NCBI GenBank assembly: GCA_000231825.2
Contig: AFXF02001822.1
Location: 1 to 64,000 of the forward strand
DNA: 64,000 bases
DNA from: Tetrahymena elliotti 4EA
Taxonomy: Eukaryota > Ciliophora > Oligohymenophorea > Hymenostomatida > Tetrahymenidae
Direction: 5' to 3'
Below, one piece after another: positions 11,282 to 22,804 of the stretch (positions within the stretch are counted from its first letter, which is position 1; each line of letters begins with the position of its first letter). The position numbers and the translations under genes are program-made. Under the pieces are notes generated by a model. The model saw nothing but the letters and a program-made list of their open reading frames with translations. It did not search any database and had not been told where the DNA came from.

Positions 11282-12681
11282 TTTTTATTAATATTTCTAA
11301 TGTATTACTGGTTATCAATATTTTGTTATTTTATTCAAAAATACTATTAAAAAACTTAATGTTTATGTTTTGCCTTAGCAAAAAGCTTTTAATTCAATGT
11401 ATTATTTTTTCTCTTAATATAAATTAAGTTGAGATTTCTTCAATTTATGATTTATTTTTGATAAATGATTTCAATTAATTAAACTAAAAAATACATTTAG
11501 ACTTCTAAACGTCTGCCAAATTTTTTTTCATTCTAATTTAAATAAATAAGCTAAAAATTTGAAAACAAATTCATATAATAAATTTTATTAATAGATTTTC
11601 TTCAATTCATCTCCATAGAGTATATTACCAAGTTAAAATCAATTGCTAAAAAATTACGTTTAACAGATCAATTTTTACTAAATTACTTCAAAGTTATTAT
11701 ATACAAGTCTAACGTATTGAAATTTTTAATGGCTAATAAATTAATATTATTATGAGCTTTAAATGTTTCAATAAATTATTCTCTCGAAAAGATAATTATT
11801 TACAATTATAAATTATTGCTTTTCTAATACTTTTAAATAAAGTCATCTAAATTAAAATACAGAGCTTGAGAAATAAATCAGAAAAGATACTTTGGAAAAC
11901 ATTCAGAAAACGTCAAATATTATTTAATTTTCAAAACCATCCTAAAATTTGTATACTTTTTAGAAAAGTAACAATCTATTACTTTCAATCTATTATTCTA
12001 AAAGAATTTTGAGAATCAATCAAATATTTCTCATGTTTTATGATTAGTATTTTAGAATTTAAAAAGTAATTATCTTTTAAGCAGATAAATAATTATTTTT
12101 AAAAAAGTGTTTTTAGCTTTTCAAAATAATAATATAATAGCTGATAATATTACAAAAAAAAAAATTATAAAATTAAATTAATATTGAGTATTATTTTTAA
12201 TATTTTAGAAAATTATGTATTAAAAATTCCAGAATATGAAAAAAATGTTTTCAAATAATATTTTTAATAATTAAGAATTATTTAGATTAAAATATTTTTA
12301 GTTTGCTGAGAAAATTAATTTTTTAATGTTGTAATTATTAAAAGAATAAAATAAATTAAAATCTCTTGTAATTTTATTTTTGTAAAAATAAGTCAAAATA
12401 GATAAAATAGCTTAAAGAAAAACTTATAATGATAAAATTTTTTGAAATACTTTAAAAATTTATTTTGAGGTGAAAAGATAAATTTTTTTTTATTGCAGAA
12501 AGGAAATTAATAATTATAAATTCTTATTGGTAAATACATAAAAAAGCAATATTATAAAAAAGTATTTGAAAGTAATTTGATATTTTTGAATGCTTAAATT
12601 AAAGTTACTAAACACAAAAATAAGCAAATATAATATTATAAAAAGATTAATATCTATTTAATTCAATAAATATCAAGTTGA
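11282..12681. other. AT-rich intergenic, 1.4 kb
   Basis: Between two head-to-tail minus-strand genes. It is very AT-rich with many A and T runs. I see no coding frame, tRNA or repeat worth naming. It holds the promoter of the 8141-11281 gene. Confidence 0.55.
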
Positions 12682-15095
12682 TCAGTAATCGGGATCATCA
12701 ACAGACTTTTGGCTGTATCTGATGTTGCAGTTGTAAAGAAGTTGGAGTTCACCATTGGATAAAGTATCTAAGTTCATTAATCTGTCGATCATGCTATTAA
12801 TTTAAAATTAAATTTAATTATTAATATTAGTTTTTAAAATTATATCTTACGGTTAGATTTCATTTTCAGCAAGAGCGAGCTTACCAAGGAGCTTGAACTT
12901 GTTTTCCAAAATACCTCTAAGGTCACAAGAAGAATTCTTAGCATGACCAGAGGGGAACATAACAAGCTTAGAGTCGAAGGTTCTACCATCCTTAAGGGTG
13001 ATTTGAATAGTAGTGGGAATACCTTCAGGATACTTGCTATCGTATTCCTTACCACCGTGTTCGAATTCCATCAAGTCCATTAACTTCTTGGTGACGGGAT
13101 CGAAAATAGCCTTTTGAGAGTAGTCATCAGGTAATAAGATAAGTCTTTTCCAGACTTCATCCAAACTTTTGTAAGAGCTCAAAGAGTCGACGAAGGTCTT
13201 GTCTTAGATAGCCTTTCTTAACATAGTAGAGACGATGTAGACCATAGAGTGATCAGCAGATTGTCTGGTCTAGCACTTTCTCTTGGCGGGATCACCAATA
13301 ATACCGAAGGCAGGTTCGTAAGCAATAATTTTAATCTTGGAAATACTATCGTATTCGTTGTGCTTTAAGAACTTGTTTTCATAGATCAATCTTTGGAGAC
13401 CTTCCAAGGCACCAGCAGATTAATGTTCATATAAACCTAATTTGAAGTGCATACCCTATATTTTAAAATTGTATTTTAATTTCCTTATTTGCAACACATC
13501 AATATTGGTAAATGCTTTTTTAATATATCTATTTATAATGCTATTCTCTTAATTTCTTTATACGAATATTTATCTATTCATCCTTTTTTAAGACATAAAC
13601 AAAAATAAGTAAACAATTTATTACCATAACGGCGAAGTCATCACCACCTTCAGAAACATAGATATCGAAAGGAGAGTCACCATTGGTGGGTTCATTGAGT
13701 CTGAAGATAGCTTCAGGGTTTCTGAAGATATCCTTAGGACCAATGAAACCGTTCATGGCTCTCTTGATACACATAAGGGCAGCTTCAGTAGAAATAGCAG
13801 CAGAGGCACCCTTAGAGTCAGACAATTGCTTACCAGCTCTGATAGCTCTGAAAGGAATGTAGTGAGCACAGAACATACCAATAGCATGTTCCATTTGGAG
13901 GGGAGTAGCACCCATTAAAGCACCGTAGGTGCAGATGGTGGCAATAGCGCCATGAACGACGTGATCAATCTTGTAAGATTTCAAAGAGAAAGCTTCACAT
14001 AATCTACCTCTGATTTCATCTTGCAAGACCATAGCCTTGAGGACGGTGCTACCGTTAATGGCAGCGTTTTAGTGGGCAGCAGCTAAGACAGCAGGATAGA
14101 AATCGTTATGACCGAATTCACCAGCTCTGTTGGACTATTATGTAAAATGATTAATTAGTAAAATATAAATGAAGGATTTATAAAAATTTTCTTTATTCAA
14201 TGAAGCATCAAGCTGAAATTTCTTATGATTTATATCTTTTTTTAACTTTATTTAAATCTTAAAACTCATCCAAGAATCCAAGAGATAAAAATTGAAGATA
14301 AAAGACAAGATATATCTAATCGTTAAAAAACTTCTATAAATGAAAATTTCAGTCAAATCAAAAATCTAATTTCAAAAAAATACTTACGGAAACAGTCTCA
14401 TTGTAACCGAAGACGGTACCGTTGGAGTCCCACTATTATTTACAAATAAAAAATTTAGATCAAAATTATTTTAAACTATTGTTATTGGCTAAGATTTATG
14501 TGCTTAGAAGTTTCTAAGGTGGTAGGTTTAGTGTTTAAATTATATCAAAATATAGCCAAATTTTTTAAATATGTTACTTCTCTAACAGCAGAAGAGTTGG
14601 CAAGGACAGCCTTTTCAACAGGGACGTTTTAGTCAGAACCAAAACATCTGGAGACACCCTTCTTGGGCTAATTTTTATGAAATTATAGTTTAATTTTTGA
14701 TATATTAATTTTTTAGGAATAAATTTAGAAGATTAAAGCTATTGATTTAGACCATCTAGTTTGTTTCTTTTTGTCAATTTGATAGGACTAGCCAATAGCT
14801 TTATCTATTAAGGTATTTATTTCAAATTAAGTGTTACCTTGTTGCCAACACCAGAGGCATTTTCCAAGGCTTCAGCCTTCAAGATAGAAGGAGCATTAGT
14901 CTTGAGAGCAAGAGCAGAAATACCGGTAAAGACGGAATCAGTGTGGAAAAGCTTGACTCTTTCAAGAACCTTTTGGCTGGGGTTACCGTTCTTCAAGAAG
15001 TCGATAGCGTATTCACCTAATAATTAAGCTTGATTTTCGTTTTTAGAGAGTTTTCTTAAAGAAGAGAAAGCCATAGATTAGATTTTAGACAACAT
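12682..15095 (-). CDS. MmgE/PrpD family protein, 2-methylcitrate dehydratase type, 539 aa
   Basis: A six-exon gene: 14838-15095, 14578-14667, 14388-14432, 13625-14134, 12851-13455 and 12682-12793. All introns are GT...AG and all phases agree. The product is a full-length MmgE/PrpD protein; this family includes 2-methylcitrate dehydratase of propionate breakdown and cis-aconitate decarboxylase. Recognisable stretches are AGEFGHNDFYPAVLAAAHQN and GRLCEAFSLKSYKIDHVVHG in exon 4, and GMHFKLGLYEHQSAGALEGL and HSMVYIVSTMLRKAIQDKTF in exon 5. The N-terminus (MLSKIQSMAFSSLRKLSKNE), basic and Ser-rich, could be a mitochondrial targeting peptide. Exons are noticeably richer in G+C, using codons such as GCC, GTC, ACC and AAG, as in highly expressed Tetrahymena genes, while introns are AT-rich. 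Which family substrate it uses cannot be told from sequence alone. Confidence 0.93.
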
Positions 15096-16594
15096 GATTT
15101 TATTGTAAATAAATTAATTTATTAATCTTGATATTTTTTCCTTTTAAATAATTAATATCTTTTGAAATTACCAGATTTGCATTTAATATGCAATTTACGT
15201 CGTAATATTTCGATGTTTGAGAAACTAAAATTGTATCATATTTGTAAAAAAAGTATTTTCACTTTCTCTTCAAGCTATATTTTTGTTAGGTCATATAACC
15301 TTCTGCATTTTTTCACATCAATACTCCATTTCCTTTACTATCTCTTTTTTGTTTTTGCATCACTAAGATTTTTCACCTTTTTACATACTTCTTTGTAAAA
15401 GTAAAAAGGTTAAGTTTTCTTTGTAAATTTGATAATGCATCATCTTGATATGAGTATCCAAATTTTATTATCAATTAACTATTCTTTAAAGCCTTAAATT
15501 TATAATTCTACGAATATTTATGTGAATCTAAACAAATAATTTATCCTTTATTAAAAATTGTTTACTAGATAATTTCGTAATATAAACTACCTAAATCTTG
15601 GTTCCTGATATCAAAAGTGCCTCAAATATTTAAGCAAATATTGAAATTGGTAAAAGTATAAAATTCTAAAATATCTACCCAAAGATTATGGTGGTTCAAC
15701 AAATTTATCATGATACCATTTTGGCTTCAGCAATATAAAATAGAGTAAGTATAGTTTTTGAAACTTTGTTAAATGAATAGATAAAATAGGTTTCCCCAAC
15801 TATAGTTACTTATCATATTAATTAAGATACCAATCAGTAATAAAAATTTTTATTATGTAATAATTAATAAATAATTCATCTAACAAATATATATAATACG
15901 CAAACCTATCTCTTCACTCTTTCTTTATTACGAAATATTAAATTCATATATAATAGGCTTAATTGAGTAAATTAAGCACAGTAATTCTTCCTCAACGAAT
16001 AATTTTAAAAAAATTTATAAATAATTTATTTTAAAATGGTAGATGGAAACTTACATACCTACATATGTTAAATCAATTAAATTTACTTATTTCTATTACA
16101 CATTTAAAAATTTTACTTTTATGATTTTTAAAATGGCCTAAAAATAATGACCTTTATGACTATTTTTAAATTTTCAACATAAAAATATAAAAAAAACAAA
16201 AAGATTTTCAACACTAACAGATAGATAGGTGGTTAAAACACTCTAATTTTGCTTTATATCATTATTAAAAGAAAAAAATAAAAATGTTAATTATTTCTAT
16301 CATTTGAATTTATAAAACTTTTAAGATGAAATGTTTTTTTCTCTTATTTTAATGTTATTTAGTTGGAAATCAGTTAGATTTATGTTTGAGTTGACATTTA
16401 ATTTTTAAATTATTTTTAACTAATAAAATATTTCTTTAAAAAAACGAGCAAAACTAAATTATCAATTTTTATAAAAATTTTTTAAAAGGAGAATATTAAA
16501 AGAAAAAGATTTCTTACAATGAAAAATGAATTAGAGTTTTTTTGTTAATTGTTTGATTTTAGTATTTATTAAATTTTTTAAGATGTTAACTATT
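15096..16594. other. AT-rich intergenic, 1.5 kb
   Basis: 5' flank of the PrpD-family gene and 3' flank of the M8-like gene. A 78-codon standard-code frame on the plus strand at 15162-15398 has no family look and is probably chance. No RNA gene was recognised. Confidence 0.55.
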
Positions 16595-19500
16595 TCATAG
16601 CTAATCATTATTTAGATCATCATCTAACGACTCTACAGGGATCATAAATTTTTCTAAATTTGAGTTGTAAATATTTCCATATTTATCGATTTTTATTTTT
16701 ATCTTGCTTATTTTTTAAGATTTTTTGTTTTTTTGGTTATTATTTAATGTTTTTTTTGTATTTATTCTTTAATTTAGTTTTTTGCTTCTATCAGATTTTT
16801 TGTAAATATATTATTCATTAAATTAGGATTATGAATAAATAGAACAATTCAAATCAAAAAAAGCTGCATTATTATTTTCAATAGTTTCTTTATGAGCTAA
16901 GGAGCTTACTATATTTTTTTCAAGCTACTCTAGCTTTTTAGATTCTTTGTTTTCTTTTTTTCTGAAAGTTATTTTTATTTCACGATACTAATTAAAAAAC
17001 TTTTTACAAAGTTCAGAAAAAAGTATGTCAGATATGCTTACGAGGTAGAGAACCAAGTATAAACCATTATAACTTATTAAAGAATAGCTAGCTATCAAAC
17101 CCCATAAATTAAATTCCTAAATTTCACTATTATCTAACTCTGTTTAAAGTTGTAAACTTAAATAAATTTGATGGGTTTTGAGAGTACAAAAGTAAACAAA
17201 GGCAAATATTAGATCTCCAATTATTCTAACCATATTTTGATATGTTTTTTTGAAAGGTCGAAAAATAATTTCTAAAAAGGCTCCAAAGCAATAAATAGAA
17301 ATTACAACAATAATTAATACTTTTGGATAATAATATAACTCAATATGCAAGCAACAAATAAGCCATTTTTTTAAGAAATTCAAAAGATGGAAATTTCTGC
17401 AAAAGTAACCTGACTCCATTTTAAGTTAATTACTCAAATTTTCTGTTATATCATCAAAATTAGAAAGTCTATTTATTTAATTGTAAGCCTTGCTAAGTAA
17501 GAATGCTAGGAAGATTAAACACAATACTAATATATAAGTAGATATCCTAATTAGAGGATTTTATTATGTTTCTAAGTCAAAAATATTTACTCTCATAAAA
17601 AGGTGGGCAGACATAGAAAATAATAGCAAATTTGCTTCAAAAGTAGAATAAAAATAGTCAAATGATTTTAAATATAAAAACTATATGACTAAAAAGAACT
17701 TTATATTTGAGTATCCAAAAGGAACTCCACCTGTTCTTCTTAACTACTGAATTTAATTTTATTATTAGAAAGAGGGATTCTCTTTGATTTCTTCTATTTT
17801 TAGATTTAACTATTATTACTTAGTTAAATCTTTTTAATTTGATAGGTCTTCATTATAAAATTACAATAGGTATTTTGTTAGTAGAAATATGCATCCACCT
17901 ATGATAGATTAATTAAAAAAATTTTAGACATTTAGGAAAAATCCTATGCTAAATCCAAGTCTTTAAAATTAGTTGTATGGTTATGGGTTTTAATTTTCTA
18001 AATCACAATAATCAATAGTGAGGTAGCTTTATTTACAGTCTTTAGGATCTACCCTATAGACACTCTACTCAGGTACATTCTAATAAACAAAAGTACCCAT
18101 AACTCTTTGTAAAGTATAAAAAATAGGAGGTAAATTAGTATTTATTGTTATAAATAGTGCACTGGGCTATATTGTATTAATCAAGTGAAGAAATATAGAA
18201 AATTAATTTAAAAAATTAATAGATTCAGTGACTTATTTATTATAATTAATAAAACCAGCAATTGAATTGAGTTTATCGTTTATACCTCCACTATTTTAGC
18301 CTGATCCACCACTATCGTCTATGAATACTGGACCAATTTATAAAGTAAAACTTTTATTTAGTAATGATGGTTTCATAGAAATACCATCTGTTGATTAAAT
18401 TAAATATGTGTTTTTAATAGTGACAATTAAATAATTAGCATGAAAGCTTTTCTTCGGAATGATTTGAAATAATATATAATTATTTTAAACAGTTTCAATC
18501 TGTATCTCATAGCTTGTTTACTGAATTTCAGGAATATAAAATGAAAAAGATTATAAAATACTTGCACTTTAAGTATTTTGTGACAAATTCATGGTAAAGG
18601 TTGCTTAGAACATTTAATATTAAGATTAATAATTTGGATAAAATCTAGTAAAGTTAATGTCCATTCCTCTTTTACAAACAGCAGTTTCTTCTTAATTAAG
18701 TTACCTTGTGATCACAATCATAGAATCTTAATCTTTACAAATACATGAATTACTACTTGAAATAAAATTCATAGCATTTTGAACAAAGCAAGTATAGCAT
18801 TAGTTTGATTTAGTTCCAAAGCAGGATTAGCATGAAGGATGGCATTACAAACAACTAGAAGATGAAAGATCAAAAAATTATTAAGATGGGCAAAACCTGC
18901 ATAAACCATTAAGGAATATAGAGTTTAATGGACAATCACAATAAGGTCCATTAGTAGTTTAGTCCTGACAACTTTAGCAAAAATTTATATCTTAAGTCAA
19001 ACAAACTTTACATCTAGAATTACAGTCAGAATCAAACAAGAATAATCCGTCACATTCTTTAGGGATGGGTTAACTAAAATCTGTAATCTATAGGCAACTT
19101 AAGCATTAGTTATTTTTTAAATAGTAATTTTTATCACATGATGTGCACAAAAACTGAGAAAGAGGCTGTGTACATGTTAAACAATTTTAAGCGCATATTG
19201 GGTTGCATTTAAAAGTAAAAGGATCTAAAATATATCCTGGATAACATTAATTACAATTTTCGGCACCCCCTTGACAGTTTAAGCATTATTCACTGCATGG
19301 CAAACACTCACCTTATTAGGTCAAGTAATATTAGCTAAAGCATGATTTACATGAGTTTTACAATGAAGGTAAAATACACTCCTTGCAAGTTCCATAGCAA
19401 ATAGGACTACAAATATTTTTAGTTTCATTTAACTTATACCCATCAACACAGCTTAGACATTTATCTCTTTACTAAGTACAAGTTTAGCACGGAGATAAAC

Positions 19501-21902
19501 ACTGAAAACATTAATTTTAAAATAAATAAAATCCTTCTTTACATGAAGTACAAGACTTATCATTTAGTGGCAATTCGCATTCTAAACAAGAATTATCACA
19601 TTGCTTTTTACAAGTCCCTTTTTCAACAATTAATTAATATCCAGCTAAGCAAGATGTACACTAAGTTGAAGAACTTCTGCATTAAACACAAGGGGCTTAA
19701 CACGAGCAATTATTTAGTGGGCATTAAATAGAACAATCATCACCAGAGAAACCATACTAACAAATGCATTCACCCTTTTGATTTTTAATAAAAAGTGTTT
19801 AAATAAAATAAAAAATTATTAATTTTCTCAAATTTCAAGTTCAGAATATTTTTGGTAATTTCTTTCAACTATTTTGATTTAATTATTAATTTAAATAATT
19901 TTTGTTTTGAAGAAATTACTATTCAATTTTGTAAATAAAAATCTTTGCTTCTCAACTTGTCTCTCAATTTGATAAGAAATTATAAAATAATTTACGCTTT
20001 AGCAGTAACCATTTTGGTTACAATTATTAGGACATGAAGCACCTTAGCAAAATTTAGAGAAATTAGATGGACAGTTAATTGTTCCTTAGTAAGAATCTGT
20101 ATTAATGTATAAGACCTGATAAGGTTCTTTACAAAGAAAATATTCTCCTGAAGGTAATGAAATTGTAATATATTCTTTAGATTGATCGCATTATGTATAA
20201 AGACATCTAATAGGAGGATTAATTGTTGGTGCAGCAGATACTATTTTTTTGAAACAAAAACAACAAATTAATTTTATTGATTCATAAAATAAATTATTTA
20301 ATTACTTTTAGAAAAAATGTTTGATTAAAAGCATTTACTGAAACTTCCATATGTTTCTCCAAATTAGCTTGCTTATGAGTTATTATTTACATTTAAGCAA
20401 CTTATTATATTTGAATCTGTTATTTATGGGCATTGACCAGAATTTATTTGATTTTATACAACTGATTCACTTTATTAGAATTTTCCTGTTGAAAACTAGC
20501 TGCATTAGTAAAGATTTCCATCTTATTTAATAGAAGAAGTAATTAAATTATTACAACTATTATCTAAAAATGGACACCCCATATTTGATCCCCATAATAT
20601 TTTGTCTACAATATTATCATTAATTTATTCATAATTTCCCATATCTTTTAAAATAGCAGCGTCAAATTATGAAAAAACAAAGTTATCTAAATTATCTCCT
20701 GCTTAATCTGCATAAGTACTAAATAAATCATTAGGTAAAAAATTAGCCAAATTTTTCTATTTTTTAATTATTTATTAAATTCTTCTCCTTCAAAAATTAA
20801 ATATACTTAATCAAGAACTTATAAGCCTATTGCAGTAGGGCAATTGAAATGCTTTCTAACTAGCTATTATAGATTAGGTCCTTTTAGATAATAATTAGTA
20901 GTCCCTCCAGTACCAGACTAAGAAACATATAAATCAGTATTTACATTATAATATTATCTATTTTATAGATCTCCATCTAGAGCTGTAAAAGGGTTCCTCC
21001 AATGAGATAATTAACCTTTATCCCATAATCCTTCCTACAAAAAAGCTCTTTTAAGTTAGTTTAAATGATTAGCTACAGTAGTCTAGCTAAATTTATTCAT
21101 TTAATAGCGAACCTCCATTAAAATGGGTCGATTCTAATCCCAATTACAAACATCTTTAATAAAAGAAATAAATGATTAAAGAATACAAAATGTGTAAATT
21201 GTAATATCTAAGTAAATGTATATTTTAATTTATTTTTTTTCCTGAAAATAATCTATTGAATTCCAATATTTATTATATTTTAAATTATTGGCCGTAGTAC
21301 CAATATCAAAAATAAGAAAAAAAGATCATTGATAACTCTATTAAACCCTTTACTAAAATTGAACATAAAAGTAATTTTTATATTCTAGATAAATAAAGAT
21401 GGAGTTAAAATGATACTTTGTATTAAAAAATTAAAAAGATTTTTGATCTAAAAAAACCATAAACTATTTTGAAATAAAAATCCCTACTGTAAAGTACTTT
21501 ATAGTTAGCAAATATACTATTTGTAGCTGAAACAACTATTTAGAAATCAGTGTTTGAATATCCAAAAATAGCATTTTGGGCTCCAATAAATGTCAAGCCA
21601 CACCAAATAAGACCATTATTTGCAATATTTGATGTACGAGGGACCACACTTATCAAGCTGCTTGCAAAACTTTAAAAGAATCCAAATATTTTTCGAATAT
21701 AATCTCTATCTGATTGGCTGACAAAATATTAGTCAAATTGGCTATAATCTACTGTAACCCTTAGAGGCTAAAGCTATGAAGCCAAAATTCTTGGCTATTT
21801 TGATTCAGATAAATTGGTCTATGATGTATTTTATTATGATTAAACTTCATTTATTACATTTTAGAATACTAAAAATACTATTATGAGCTTATTTGGATTC
21901 AT
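16595..21902 (-). CDS. Leishmanolysin (M8)-like pseudoprotease with furin-like repeats and multi-pass membrane region, ~1,555 aa
   Basis: Five exons: 21458-21902, 20807-21153, 20306-20756, 19996-20240 and 16595-19774. All phases agree; the first intron could instead end at 21208, adding 18 codons. The protein starts with a signal peptide (MNPNKLIIVFLVFQNVINEV). It then has the GP63/leishmanolysin fold signature: VTVDYSQFD, then SVVPRTSNIANNG, then DVCNWDQNRPIL, then LQQLVRKHFNCPTAIGLQ, then FSQFDAAILKDMGNYE. Where M8 enzymes have HEXXH, residues ~176-180 read ANHLN, and the third zinc His (usually in GSHWE) is absent, so it should be inactive. After the M8 domain come Cys-rich furin/EGF-like repeats (about 500-860, for example CTSCKEGFYL and CLSCVDGYKL), a ~240-residue region, then about six hydrophobic helices (about 1110-1400) and a basic Lys/Asn-rich tail. 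It is likely a surface receptor or adhesion protein. The fold assignment is confident; the exact exon 1 end is less so. Confidence 0.85.
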
Positions 21903-22804
21903 TCTACCAAATAAAATATTAATCTGAATATTTTACTTTTATTTACTCAATATTACTTTTTTTGTTTACAAAATTTTTTAATTTGTTTTTACTCTAATTC
22001 ATGTTTTGTTTAATAAAAATCATCAATTTATTTTTATTTAAAGGCAACAAATACTAAAACAAAAAATTAATTAGTGATCTTAAATCCACAAACCAAACAA
22101 AAAATATAAATATTGATCATAATCTTTTTTGTAATGTAATGATTATGAATAATATAAAACTTGATACTATTTTAAGATTTTAAGAATCTTACTTAGCTCA
22201 TAACATTTGTAATAATGATTCAAAAATAATCTTTCACATATTCAAATAATATTTTTGAAATGATTTTGATTTTAATAAACTGTAATATTTACTTGCTAAA
22301 ATATATGAATACTTAAACAGTTTTAAAGAAAAAGATAATGTATATTTTTAAAAAAAACATGACGATAATAAATATTATTAATTAATGACTTCATATTCGT
22401 AATAGTTTAATTACAGTTTTTATGTATATTTTTTACCCTTAGATGAGTTATCAAAAAAGTAATAAATAGTACATGTTAAGCTTGGTTGGTTATGTAAAAA
22501 AAAATTTCTATAAAAATTAAATTTTTTATTTTAGAAATAATTTTTAAATACACATAATTTTTTTAGCTGAACACAATTATTATTAAATATATTTACATTT
22601 TTTTAATATTATTTTTAATTTATCCATATATTATTAATTTATAACTATGTTCACATACTCGATAAAAAAATTTATTCTTTTTATTTCATAATAATGATAG
22701 ATTTGTGATAATTTTATTTTACTAGCAAACTTAAAAATTTGTCTATTTTGAGAATAAATTAATAATACATGAATACTCTATCTTCTATTTTATAAATGAA
22801 TCAA
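21903..22804. other. AT-rich intergenic, 0.9 kb
   Basis: Upstream of the M8-like gene and downstream of the helicase-nuclease gene. Many T and A runs; no coding frame or RNA gene seen. Confidence 0.55.

Noticed and set aside
11282..12681. Search for a further small gene or snRNA in the long AT-rich gaps
   Set aside because: No U6, 5S, SRP or snoRNA-like sequence and no coding-like frame could be recognised by eye; a covariance-model search would be needed to exclude them.
14839..15027. 62-codon plus-strand frame
   Set aside because: Antisense to the first exon of the PrpD-family gene.
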